Both the position numbers and the translations under genes were made by a program. The notes beneath the pieces were generated by a model, which was given only the letters and a program-made list of their open reading frames with translations, was not told the origin of the DNA and did not search any database. From contig ATWE01000019.1 of NCBI GenBank assembly GCA_000421085.1, positions 21,206 through 85,205 of the forward strand: a DNA stretch of 64,000 nucleotides, written 5' to 3'. Within the stretch, counting starts at the first letter, position 1. Each line of letters begins with the position of its first letter. Below, one piece after another: positions 35,903 to 44,631 of the stretch. This stretch comes from Ensifer sp. USDA 6670. Its GTDB lineage: Bacteria; Pseudomonadota; Alphaproteobacteria; Rhizobiales; Rhizobiaceae.

Positions 35903-37309
35903 GGCATTTGCTCCGACTGTCCAAACAAGCCCGGCGACGGCGCAGGCGAGCAGCGTCGCGATGATCGAAGCCTGATAGCGGAAGATTGCGACCGCGGCCG
36001 CCGCTGTCAGCAGGAGTGATGGCAATACCAGTGAGGATGGATTGGGAACGTCGAGGGCGAACCATCCGAGCTTCCACATCACCACCTCAGAAAACAGTGT
36101 GTGCAGGCCGAACCAGACGGCAAGGTTGAGGATTACGCCGACGACGGCGGCGGTGATCGCAGACATCGCGCCCGTCAGCGCTACGTTGTTGCGAAGGCGC
36201 TCGATGAAGGGCGCTCCGAGGAAAATCCAGAGGAAGCACGGCACGAAGGTCACCCAGGTCGTCAGGATCGCCGCGAGCGTCGCCGCCGTCATCGGGTTCA
36301 GCGATCCCGGATCACGGTAGGCTCCCATGAATCCGACGAACTGGACGACCATGATCAGAGGGCCCGGTGTCGTCTCGGCCATGCCAAGGCCGTCGAGCAT
36401 CTCGCCGGGCTTCAGCCAGCCGTAATGCTGAACCGCCTCCTGGGCGACATAGGCGAGCACGGCGTAGGCTCCGCCGAAGGTGACTACGGCCATCTGGCTG
36501 AAGAACAGCCCGATCTGGGTAAAGACATTGTCCACGCCAAGAAAGGCGGTGAGCAGCGCCAGTGGGACGAGCCAGATCGCGAAGAACACCGCCGAAACCC
36601 GAAGCGACCAGGAAAGGTTCGGACGGGCATGCGCCGGGGTTTCCTCGCCGAGCAGCGAATCCTCGTCCTTGAGCACCGGGCCAGTCCCCGCCTTGTGACC
36701 GCCGCCGATCCGGAAGAGCGGCGAACCGGAGCGGCCGCCGATGTAGCCGATGATGCCCGCCGCCAGAATGATCAGCGGGAATGGGACGCGGAAGAAGAAG
36801 ATGGCGATGAAAGCGGCTGCGGCGATGCCGAGCATCAGCCGGTTCTTGAGCGCCCTGCTACCGATGCGGAAGACGGCATGGACGACGACGGCGAGCACCG
36901 CGGCCTTCAGGCCGAAGAACAGCCCTTCAACAACGGTGACATTGCCAAAGGCGGCGTAGATGTAGCTTAAGCCCAGGATGGCGAGGAAGCCCGGCAGTAC
37001 GAACAGCGTCCCGGCGACGAGGCCGCCGGCGGTGCGGTGCAGCAGCCAGCCGAGATAGACGGCAAGCTGCTGCGCCTCGGGTCCGGGCAGCAACATGCAG
37101 TAGTTCAAGGCATGCAGGAAACGGTGCTCGCCGATCCAGCGCTTCTCGTCGACGAGGATGCGGTGCATCACCGCGATCTGTCCGGCCGGACCGCCGAAGC
37201 TCAGGGCCGCGATCCTCGCCCACACCCGGACGGCTTCACCGAAGGCAATGCCGTGAGCGTATTCTTGCCGCGCCGCAGCCGGCGCGGCCCTGTTTGCAGT
37301 CTCGGTCAT
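35894..37309 (-). CDS. chrA: chromate transporter ChrA (long-chain CHR family)
   Basis: A 471-residue inner-membrane protein with two homologous CHR domains and about 12 hydrophobic segments. The N-terminal domain has the FGGPAGQIAVMHR motif and LLPGPEAQQLAVYLGW; the second has FGGAYAVLAYVAQEAV and AETTPGPLIMVVQFVGF. ChrA exports chromate and gives chromate tolerance. Its ATG directly abuts the stop of the ChrB-like gene (TGA-ATG at 37312-37307), so both are co-translated. Confidence 0.95.
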   Translation of the reverse strand: MTETANRAAPAAARQEYAHGIAFGEAVRVWARIAALSFGGPAGQIAVMHRILVDEKRWIGEHRFLHALNYCMLLPGPEAQQLAVYLGWLLHRTAGGLVAGTLFVLPGFLAILGLSYIYAAFGNVTVVEGLFFGLKAAVLAVVVHAVFRIGSRALKNRLMLGIAAAAFIAIFFFRVPFPLIILAAGIIGYIGGRSGSPLFRIGGGHKAGTGPVLKDEDSLLGEETPAHARPNLSWSLRVSAVFFAIWLVPLALLTAFLGVDNVFTQIGLFFSQMAVVTFGGAYAVLAYVAQEAVQHYGWLKPGEMLDGLGMAETTPGPLIMVVQFVGFMGAYRDPGSLNPMTAATLAAILTTWVTFVPCFLWIFLGAPFIERLRNNVALTGAMSAITAAVVGVILNLAVWFGLHTLFSEVVMWKLGWFALDVPNPSSLVLPSLLLTAAAAVAIFRYQASIIATLLACAVAGLVWTVGANALI

Positions 37310-38131
37310 TCACGAATCCTTCTTCGGCGACGGCCAGTTATGCGTTTCGTCGGTAGCATCCCGGCACCAGCGGTAAAAGGCGTCGTAGAGCAGCATCCCC
37401 GCCTCCAATTGCTCGATGTCGTCGGCATACATGCGCGACAGGCCGAGAGATGCCGCAAGCAGGCCGGGCGCTTGTGGCGCAAGATCGAGGCGGGACGTAT
37501 CCGCCCCGCGCACGATGGTCGCGAGCCGTAGCAGCGGTTCGGTCGCAAGGCCGAACTCTTCGACCATGACGTCGAAGGTGCAAAGCTCGCCCCGGTGGCT
37601 CCAGCGGATCGGCGCATCAATGTCGAATGGGGTCGCGGCGAAGCGCTCGGCAACCGTCTCGACCTCGGGCGGCGACACGTACAGGAAGACGGCCTGTGGA
37701 TCGACAAAGCGGCGAATCAGCCAAGGGCAAGCGATGCGGTCGATCTTCGGCCGCGCCCTTGTCACCCAGACGGTGCGGCCGCTGGCGTCCCGCTCCGGAA
37801 CTGCAGAAGCTGGCACCGCCGCATAGCCTACCTCGGCCCAGGCCTCGAAGCCGCCTTCGAGAACGTCGGCGGCAATGCCATAGTTGCGAAGCCAGGCAGC
37901 AACGCCGCAGCTGAGCTTCTTGCCGCGATGGCAGATCACGACTGCGGAGTCTGAATCGAGCTCCGCCGCCCATTCCCGCACGTTGCGATAGTCGCGCCGG
38001 ACCGAACCGGGTAGCAAGCGCGGATCCTCGTCAAAATCCTGGTCGATGCGGACATCGATGAGCGCGGGGCATTTCGGGGTGCCAATAAGGCGGACGAGCT
38101 TCTCGGGGGAGATTTCAAGAAGTGACGACAT
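37310..38131 (-). CDS. chrB: rhodanese-ChrB fusion, chromate resistance protein
   Basis: A 273-residue two-domain protein. Residues 1 to about 115 are a rhodanese domain with active-site VICHRGKKLSCG and GGFEAW. Residues about 120-265 are the ChrB C-terminal domain (WVTRARPKIDRIACPWLIRRFVDP, FLYVSPPEVE). In classical chr operons ChrB regulates or sensitises to chromate; here an N-terminal rhodanese replaces the usual ChrB N-domain. First gene of the chrBA unit. The symbol is by domain and context; the regulatory role is not certain. Confidence 0.88.
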   Translation of the reverse strand: MSSLLEISPEKLVRLIGTPKCPALIDVRIDQDFDEDPRLLPGSVRRDYRNVREWAAELDSDSAVVICHRGKKLSCGVAAWLRNYGIAADVLEGGFEAWAEVGYAAVPASAVPERDASGRTVWVTRARPKIDRIACPWLIRRFVDPQAVFLYVSPPEVETVAERFAATPFDIDAPIRWSHRGELCTFDVMVEEFGLATEPLLRLATIVRGADTSRLDLAPQAPGLLAASLGLSRMYADDIEQLEAGMLLYDAFYRWCRDATDETHNWPSPKKDS

Positions 38132-38439
38132 ATGACGCGTCCTCCGTGTGAGCGGTTGAATGGACGCGATGCTTCGGCTGTCGCCTCGTGGGGTGATCGC
38201 GACCCCATACCGGATGTTTTCCGCTCATTGTCCGGCGCTGTCAAGCGGCTCGGTTTATACGTCGATGGACTGATCTTAGTCGCCGATTCGCCAAGCTCGA
38301 CAAGCGCGCGGGAGTGGCCGAAATTCTCCACCGGCCATTGGCAACCGACACCGCGTTCCGGCATCTTTGTCGGCTTCAGGTGGGGCGCGGCAAACGCCAC
38401 GCCGTTCATGCATCTATCAACGACCGAGAGACGAGAACG
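38132..38439. other. divergent promoter region between chrB and the MFS gene
   Basis: About 308 bp. No gene recognised. It should contain promoters for both directions; no clear operator was found. Confidence 0.4.
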
Positions 38440-39633
38440 GTGCTGCGGATACACCCTGCGACTTTCCTCTTCGCGGCGCGCGCCCTGCGGGACATCGGCG
38501 ACGGCTTCGTGGCCGTGCTGTTGCCGATCTATCTGCTCGCCCTCGGATGTACGCCGCTAGAAGTCGGTGTCATCGCGACCGCATCGCTCCTCGGTTCCGC
38601 GCTGCTGACGATATGTGTCGGCTTCCTCGGGGCCTGGCACGATCACCGCCAACTTCTGCTGGCTGGCGCGAGCTTGATGATTGCAACAGGTGTGGCCTTT
38701 GCCGTTGTCCACGATTACGCGCTGCTGCTGGTCATCGCATTTGCCGGCACGATCAATCCCTCGGCCGGCAGTGTCAGCGTGTTCGTGCCATTGGAGCATG
38801 CCGTGCTCACCCGCGAAGTGATGGAGCGTGAGCGAACCAGGATGTTCGCGCGCTATAGCCTCGTAGGCGCGTTCGCCGGAGCGATAGGTGGCCTCGCAGC
38901 AGCGGTACCCGAACTCCTTGGCCCGATTGGCCTTGATCGTCTTGGCGGCATCAGGGCGATGTTCGTCGTTTACGGGCTTCTCGGGCTGCTCGGCGGCTTG
39001 CTTTACGCGCGCATCCCGAGCCGCCCGGCAGCCGACGCGGGCGCTGCGGCCGCGCTCGGCCCTTCGCGCCATGTTGTTTTCAAACTCGCGGCGCTGTTCA
39101 GTCTCGATGCCTTCGCCGGCGGCTTCGTCGTCCAATCACTGCTCGCCCTTTGGCTGTTCGAGCGATTTGGCCTGTCGCTTTCAGAGGCGGGTGTTTTCTT
39201 CTTCTGGTCGGGCGTGTTGTCGGCGCTGTCGTTCCCTGTGGCCGCATGGCTGTCGCGACGCATCGGCCTGATCAACACGATGGTGTTCACGCACATACCG
39301 TCGAGCATCGCTCTGATGCTGGCGGCATTTGCGCCCACATTACCCCTCGCGCTTGCCTTTCTGCTTGTCCGGGCTGCATTGTCGCAGATGGACGTGCCGA
39401 CGCGCTCGTCCTACGTGATGGCCGTTGTCACCGAGGCGGAGCGGGCCGCCGCTGCAAGCTTCACGTCGGTGCCGCGCAGTCTTGCAGCCTCGGCCAGCCC
39501 TGTCCTGGCCGGCGCCCTCTTCGCCGCCTCGTCCCAAGCATGGCCTCTGCTTATCTGCGGGGCATTGAAGATTGTCTACGATCTGCTGTTGCTGATGCAG
39601 TTCCGGCGGCTGAAGCCGCCGGAGGAATGCTGA
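38440..39633 (+). CDS. major facilitator superfamily transporter
   Basis: A 397-residue protein with about 12 membrane segments. The N-terminal half has LLPIYLLALGCTPLEVGVIAT and a loop GAWHDHRQ typical of MFS motif A variants; the C-terminal half has FPVAAWLSRRIGLINTMVF. The start is taken as GTG 38440, because the reading from 38314 adds an improbable leader. Divergent from chrBA, it may be part of the same metal/oxyanion resistance group, but its substrate is not evident. Confidence 0.85.
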   Translation: MLRIHPATFLFAARALRDIGDGFVAVLLPIYLLALGCTPLEVGVIATASLLGSALLTICVGFLGAWHDHRQLLLAGASLMIATGVAFAVVHDYALLLVIAFAGTINPSAGSVSVFVPLEHAVLTREVMERERTRMFARYSLVGAFAGAIGGLAAAVPELLGPIGLDRLGGIRAMFVVYGLLGLLGGLLYARIPSRPAADAGAAAALGPSRHVVFKLAALFSLDAFAGGFVVQSLLALWLFERFGLSLSEAGVFFFWSGVLSALSFPVAAWLSRRIGLINTMVFTHIPSSIALMLAAFAPTLPLALAFLLVRAALSQMDVPTRSSYVMAVVTEAERAAAASFTSVPRSLAASASPVLAGALFAASSQAWPLLICGALKIVYDLLLLMQFRRLKPPEEC

Positions 39634-39655
39634 CGCAACCGGCGGCGAACCCTCT

Positions 39656-40524
39656 TCAACGAATGAGGATCTCCCGCAATGCGATGATCACCAGGATCTG
39701 ACCGGTGAGGGCCTCGACAACCTTCGATATCTTGGCCAGCAGAGCGTGCCGGGTCGCGAGCACCTTCTCGATCCGCATCCGGAAGAAGACGGTCGCGAGT
39801 GCCACGCTGGAGAGGGTGAGTGCCACCCCCGTCATCATGACGAACGCGACATGATCCCGGCTTCGGGCACGCCGCGCGAAATGGCGAAGGTCATGACGAA
39901 CAGCGTCAACGGACAAGAGATCAGGCCGGCCATGAAGCCGACGGCGACACCTTCCCTTTCGCCGTGCACATGCGGCGGGCAGAAGAAGGCAATCCACAGC
40001 ATTCAGGCTCCGATGAGGCCGAGCAGACCGCGGCTCAGGTCCTCGAGCAGCGGCGCCGATCCGGCGCTCCCGAGCATGACGGACACCAGTGGCAGCGAGA
40101 ACGGTGCGATGAGCACGGCCATGGTGACGTGGGTGGTGGAAAGTGCGATGGAGACGAGCAGTCCACGTTTCATACCCGCCGACGATCCTGTGAGATATGT
40201 AGCAAGCACGGCCTTGCTGTGGCCGGGCGTCATTGCGTGCACCGCGCCGAAGACGATCCCCATAGGCAGGAAGGCCGTCCACCCGTCGCCATTCGCGAAG
40301 GTTTTGATATGCTCGGCGAAGGCGAGATAGATGTCTCGCTGTATGTCTACGATCGATTCGAGCAATGCGCTTATGCCCAGTTCAAGGTAACGGCCGCCAC
40401 GGCCAGATAACGCACCACCTTGGCGCCCGCCAATGGCAACCGTTTCATATGCGGCCTGAACAGGGACTGAACGTCGCAAGGCAGATTTCAGCCGCGGTCT
40501 ACTTTGGGAGCACAATTGAGCCAT
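39656..40524 (-). pseudogene. NicO/RcnA-family nickel/cobalt exporter, frameshifted
   Basis: The first frame (from 40524) contains LPMGIVFGAVHAMTPGHSKAVLATYL, the conserved NicO signature, and two more helices to a TGA at 40003-40005. The second frame continues MLWIAFFCPPHVHGEREG...FMAGLISCPLTLFVMTFAISRGVPEAG to a TGA at 39835-39837. A third frame finishes VAFVMMTGVALTLSSVALATVFF. Order and content fit one exporter with two frameshifts. The leader before about 40430 is not typical. Adjacent to chromate genes, it was probably part of a metal-resistance group. Confidence 0.8.
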
Positions 40525-40850
40525 TCAACCTGACGGTCTCCGATGACAGCAATGGGTCGATTGCAGAAGTTCGGCACCCGCTCGGCTCAGGGCCGGTCCG
40601 CGCGCCACAAGCGGCCATTGCCACAAGCAAGCGCAGATTTATGAGAAAATAACATTCATCCACAAACGAGCGAGCACGAGATCGTGGTCACGCGGAGCCC
40701 ATCCCTGAGCTTTGGGACCATTACCGGCCATGGCTGAAGCTATCGTCGAGCGGGAAACGGGTCGATTGTCTCCAAAGAAACCAGCGAGCTGCTTTAAAGC
40801 CCGGCAGTCGATGCGGATAAATCAAACCCCTGAATCGCGCAGCAGTTGGC
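40525..40850. other. 326-bp region with no gene recognised
   Basis: Short frames only, with no recognisable repeats or RNA. Lies between the NicO remnant and the second catabolic block. Confidence 0.4.
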
Positions 40851-42008
40851 TTAAGCGTGAAGCTCATCGATGAGGCGCGCCATCATCCGGTCGCACTGTT
40901 TCAGTTGATCCGCGCTGACGAACTCGTCCGCCTTGTGGCCTTGATCCATGAAGCCGGGGCCGCAGATCGCGGTGGAGATGCCCAGGCCTTCGTTGAAGAC
41001 TCCTCCTTCGGTGCCGAAGGCGACCTTCAGTGTCGGGTCGCCGTGGCCGAGGATTCGCCGCAACAGTCTTACGGCTGGTGCATCGCAAGCGGCACTCAGG
41101 CCGGGATAGCCGGAGACCTCGTCTATCTCGATGCCGGCCGCCGGAAATCGGTTGCGATGGAGCGAGGCGATCGCGTTTGCGTCGGCCTTGATGCGGGCGA
41201 GGATGTCCTGCGGGTCGTCATCAGCAATGTTGCGGATCTCGAAATCGATCTCGCAACGCTTCGGCACGATGTTGAGCGCGGTTCCGCCGCGCATCATGCC
41301 GGCGTGAATGGTGGAGTAGGGGACGTCGTAGTCGGGATCACGAGCACCCTTAATCGACAATTCCTCCTGACGCGCTTGCAGTGCGTTGATGAAAGCGGCT
41401 CCGAGATGCAGGGCATTCAGGGCGTTGGGGGCAAGCGCCGAGTGTCCCTCCTGTCCATGGCAGCAAGCCCTGAGCGCGAGCTTTCCCTTATGGCCGGTGG
41501 CAATGCGCATGCCCGTCGGCTCGCCGACAATGCAGAGCGCCGGTCGCGCCGGCCGCCTGGCTAGGGCATCTATCAGACCGCGCACACCGATGCAGCCGAT
41601 CTCCTCATCGTAAGACAAGGCAAGATGCAGCGGTACCTTCAGGGGGCTCGAGGCAGCAATGAGGGCCGCCCGCAATGCAGCAGCCACGAAGCCCTTCATG
41701 TCCGCGGTGCCGCGCCCGTAATAGCGCCCGTCGCGTTCGGTCAGCGTGAAAGGGTCGTAGCGCCATTCCTGTCCTTCGACTGGGACCACATCCGTGTGGC
41801 CCGACAGCACCACGCCGCCGGGCTCGTCCGGTCCGACTGTGGCCCAGAGATTGGCGCGGCTTCCGTCGATATGTGCAAAGCGCTCGATCCGTGCGCCGAC
41901 GGGGCGAAGCAGCGCTTCAGCATAGTCGAGCAGCGCGAGATTCGAGGTGCGCGACACCGTCGGTTCGGCAACGAGGCGAGCGAGGATATCCGCGGTGGAA
42001 GGGATCAT
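40851..42008 (-). CDS. argE: M20-family acetylornithine deacetylase-like hydrolase
   Basis: A 385-residue ArgE-like zinc hydrolase. It has SGHTDVVPVEGQEW near residue 72, GRGTADMKGFVAAAL, SYDEEIGCIGVRGLI and GEPTGM, with late His in FMDQGHKADEF. ATG 42008 (MIPSTADI) is the sensible start; earlier codons read through the DUF1028 end. Fourteen bp from the DUF1028 gene, which follows RidA, so the three form a unit below a branched-chain-type binding protein. Its true substrate is more likely an N-acyl or cyclic-amide product of the pathway than acetylornithine. Confidence 0.9.
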   Translation of the reverse strand: MIPSTADILARLVAEPTVSRTSNLALLDYAEALLRPVGARIERFAHIDGSRANLWATVGPDEPGGVVLSGHTDVVPVEGQEWRYDPFTLTERDGRYYGRGTADMKGFVAAALRAALIAASSPLKVPLHLALSYDEEIGCIGVRGLIDALARRPARPALCIVGEPTGMRIATGHKGKLALRACCHGQEGHSALAPNALNALHLGAAFINALQARQEELSIKGARDPDYDVPYSTIHAGMMRGGTALNIVPKRCEIDFEIRNIADDDPQDILARIKADANAIASLHRNRFPAAGIEIDEVSGYPGLSAACDAPAVRLLRRILGHGDPTLKVAFGTEGGVFNEGLGISTAICGPGFMDQGHKADEFVSADQLKQCDRMMARLIDELHA

Positions 42009-42022
42009 GCGTCCATCAGTCC

Positions 42023-42700
42023 TCAAAGATCCCCCGGCACCCCATAGCTCGGAGCTTCGGTCGGGTTTAGCGCGCGCGTAACGTAGGCGTCCATTTCCTT
42101 GCGCCAGCGCTGCCACAGGCCGGCGCATTCCTCGATCGGGTCACCCTCGGTCCAGTCGACGCGCAGATCCGCGACGTTCCAGGAAACCCGGTCGGCCATT
42201 ATCAAGCCCATCGAATGAACCGGTCCTTCCTCGCCGCCCGCGGCGACTGCCGCGCGCATTGCGGCAATCAGGCGGTCGCCGAGATGCCGCCCCTTCGTCG
42301 CCGCGAAAGCCTCGACCATCTTTTTCGGGATTTCCGCTGTGATCAGCATGTTGCCGGCCGCCACCACATTGTCGCCCCGCGCGGTCGCATGGGTGCCGAG
42401 CGTCCTGCAACCCGAATAGCTCGCGGTTCGGCCGTGCGCATCGACGAGTGCCAGCTGGCGGTATTCGATATGCGGCGCTTCCGCCACGAGGCGTTCCAGC
42501 GCCGCTTCGGCCGAAAGGCCCTGCGCCATCAGCTCGAGCCCCTTCGGCCCGAGACGGGGATCAGTGATGTTCTGAGTCGAAACCGCACCCACATTGGCCC
42601 GCACATGGGCGCACCGCGCCGCAACGCTCGGCGAAGAGGAGGATACGGCAATGCCGAACATGCCGGTGTCAGCGCAGCGGCCCGAGACGGAAAAGGTCAT
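42023..42700 (-). CDS. DUF1028 Ntn-hydrolase-like protein
   Basis: A 225-residue DUF1028 protein: MTFSVSGRCADTGMFGIAVSSSSPSVAARC at the start, GAVSTQNITDPRLGPKGLEL, SGCRTLGTHATARGDNVVAAGNML and VDWTEGDPI near the end. GGAGGGCGGC precedes ATG 42700. The family belongs to the Ntn-hydrolase superfamily, but no reaction is firmly assigned to most members. Its recurrent partner is RidA, here 12 bp upstream. Confidence 0.9.
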   Translation of the reverse strand: MTFSVSGRCADTGMFGIAVSSSSPSVAARCAHVRANVGAVSTQNITDPRLGPKGLELMAQGLSAEAALERLVAEAPHIEYRQLALVDAHGRTASYSGCRTLGTHATARGDNVVAAGNMLITAEIPKKMVEAFAATKGRHLGDRLIAAMRAAVAAGGEEGPVHSMGLIMADRVSWNVADLRVDWTEGDPIEECAGLWQRWRKEMDAYVTRALNPTEAPSYGVPGDL

Positions 42701-42711
42701 GCCGCCCTCCT

Positions 42712-43134
42712 TTAAGCTTGTTCGGGAATAACGGCGGTCGCTTCGATTTCGACCAGCCATTCGGGTCGCGCAAGCGCCGAGACGACCAGGCCGGTCGAGA
42801 CAGGAAACACGCCTTGAAGATATTTGCCCATTTCCCGATAGACTGCCTCGCGGTAGCGGACATCGATCAGATAGACGACGACGCGGCAGATATGGCTGAG
42901 ATCAGAGCCGGCTTCTTCCAGCAGCATCTTGATGTTTTCCATTGCCTGGCGGGCTTGGGCCGCGGCATCGCCGATATACAGGCTTTCGCGGGTGTCGAGG
43001 TCCTGCGAAATCTGGCCGCGCACGAAAACCGTCGTGCCGCGGGCCACCACCGCCTGGCAGAGGTCGTTGTTTAGGCTCTGCTCGGGATAGGTGTCCTTGG
43101 TGTTGAACGGACGGATGCGGGTATGGACAGGCAT
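42712..43134 (-). CDS. RidA/YjgF/UK114 family enamine/imine deaminase
   Basis: A 140-residue trimeric-type protein. RidA enzymes hydrolyse reactive enamine/imine intermediates released by PLP or flavin enzymes. The catalytic Arg is in ICRVVVYLIDVRYREAV; the C-terminal Glu is in LVEIEATAVIP, and GQISQDLDTRES matches the Rid4-7-like subgroup more than canonical RidA. ATG 43134 follows GGAGAAACTG. Presence next to an amine-oxidising operon fits hydrolysis of an imine product. Confidence 0.9.
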   Translation of the reverse strand: MPVHTRIRPFNTKDTYPEQSLNNDLCQAVVARGTTVFVRGQISQDLDTRESLYIGDAAAQARQAMENIKMLLEEAGSDLSHICRVVVYLIDVRYREAVYREMGKYLQGVFPVSTGLVVSALARPEWLVEIEATAVIPEQA

Positions 43135-43170
43135 CAGTTTCTCCATGGTGGCGCAAAGCGCGGATGAAAG

Positions 43171-43197
43171 CGCCCCCGCCTGTTGTTAGCGGAGGCG
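43171..43197 (-). terminator. hairpin after the LivK-like gene
   Basis: CGCCCCCGC and GCGGAGGCG pair with one mismatch around a 9-base loop, between the minus-strand stop at 43216 and ridA. CTTTC follows on the minus strand, so it is probably a partial terminator limiting read-through. Confidence 0.55.
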
Positions 43198-43215
43198 TTG
43201 AGGTCAGGCCTGCGA

Positions 43216-44352
43216 TCAGTTCGGCTTGTAGTCGGTCCAAGCACCGTCGCGCACGGTCTTCAGCTCAATCTTGACCGGAGTTTCGGTCTGACCGTTCTCA
43301 TCGAAAGTAATTGTGCCGGTCGCGCCGTCGTGCTTGATCGCGCGGATTGCGGCGGAGAGCGCCGGCTTATCCTCGGTGCCGGCCTCGTTGATAGCTTGGA
43401 TGATCACGTTGGTCGCGTCGAACGCGTATTTTGTGTAGGGGCTTGCCGCCTCGGCAAAACCGCGCGTGGCATAATCGGTATCGAGCTTCTTCAGCTTCTC
43501 GGTCACCGCCGCCGCGGGATAGGAAACAATGGCATTCTGCGCCGCGTCGCCCGCCACCGAAATGAATTCCGGGTCATACATGCCAGACGTGCCGAGCATC
43601 GGCTTGTCGAGACCCACTTCCTTCATCTGCTTGGCCAGAATGCCGGCTTCGGTAATGACCCCGCCGAAATAGATTGCGTCGATATTCTTGGGTTTGAGTG
43701 CCGTCAGGATGGTGCGGAAATCCGTCGAGCCGACCGGCAGGAGATCGGTGGAGACGATCTCGCCGCCCGCGTCCGGCACGAAAGTGCTGACTGCTTCCGC
43801 ATTGGCTTTACCGAAGTCGGATGTATCCGCAACGATCGCGATGCGTTTGGCACCCAGCGTCTTCACGACCCATTCCGAGAGCGGCTTGTTTTCCGTGAGA
43901 AGGGTGGGGGTGACACGGGTTACCTCCGGGAGGTTCTGCTGTGTGATGGCAGGAGAAATCGCGCCCCAGATCACCAGCGGCGTCTGAAACCGGGCAAAGA
44001 CCGGCATGGTCGCAAGCGCCACCGGCGAGTTCCAGTGACCCGTCGCAGCAACCACGTCGGGATCGTTGACCAGCTTCATCGCTGCGGAGACGCCGGTCTG
44101 CGGATCGGACGCGTCGTCCAGTACGACGCCTTCGAATTCGTATGGGGAATCGGGCTTCGCATTCGCCTGTTCGATGGCTAACAGAAAGCCGTTCTTGGCA
44201 CCCAGACCCTGCTGTGCGTTACCGCCCGAAAGCGGCCCGAGGAAACCCAGCTTGACGCGAACCTTGTCGGCATGGGCTGGCGCTGCGAAGGCAAGTGTGG
44301 AAAGCAAAATCCCCGCGATCGCGGCACGTCGGCTGATGTGGAAATGTGCCAT
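43216..44352 (-). CDS. branched-chain-type ABC transporter substrate-binding protein (LivK-like)
   Basis: A 378-residue periplasmic binding protein. The signal peptide is RRAAIAGILLSTLAFAAPAHA; the mature domain starts VRVKLGFLGPLSGGNAQQGLGAKNG, typical of Peripla_BP_6. It also has VAATGHWNSPVALATMPVF and VIWGAISPAITQQNLPEVTRV. It is transcribed away from the livHMGF genes, 279 bp apart. The ligand may be an amino acid, amide or aromatic amine. It belongs with the RidA-DUF1028-ArgE trio downstream. Confidence 0.93.
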   Translation of the reverse strand: MAHFHISRRAAIAGILLSTLAFAAPAHADKVRVKLGFLGPLSGGNAQQGLGAKNGFLLAIEQANAKPDSPYEFEGVVLDDASDPQTGVSAAMKLVNDPDVVAATGHWNSPVALATMPVFARFQTPLVIWGAISPAITQQNLPEVTRVTPTLLTENKPLSEWVVKTLGAKRIAIVADTSDFGKANAEAVSTFVPDAGGEIVSTDLLPVGSTDFRTILTALKPKNIDAIYFGGVITEAGILAKQMKEVGLDKPMLGTSGMYDPEFISVAGDAAQNAIVSYPAAAVTEKLKKLDTDYATRGFAEAASPYTKYAFDATNVIIQAINEAGTEDKPALSAAIRAIKHDGATGTITFDENGQTETPVKIELKTVRDGAWTDYKPN

Positions 44353-44406
44353 TGAAACCTCTCCATTATGAGCTGCCGCGCGACGCGCGGGTGATCTGTC
44401 CCCGGT

Positions 44407-44441
44407 GGAAGATACTGATTTGGTTTAACAGCGTATCTTCC
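44407..44441. promoter_or_regulatory. 9-bp inverted repeat in the divergent livK/livH promoter
   Basis: GGAAGATAC (44407-44415) and GTATCTTCC (44433-44441) are perfect inverted repeats with a 17-bp AT-rich spacer, placed between the divergent transporter genes. A candidate operator controlling both directions. Confidence 0.5.
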
Positions 44442-44631
44442 GCACTTGCTGTGCTGTGGTTGTTTTGCGGGCGAGCTTAGCGTCGGGTGGTTCGTTGATT
44501 AAGTCGTTTTTGCTGACCCTGTGCTTCGGAAAAAGCTACGCCGGAGAGGCGTGTTTTCAATTTACGCACCGTCGCAGTTCTTGCATCCTTCGGCCCAAAA
44601 ACGGGAACAGATTTCAAGGGGAGAGGCCGAC

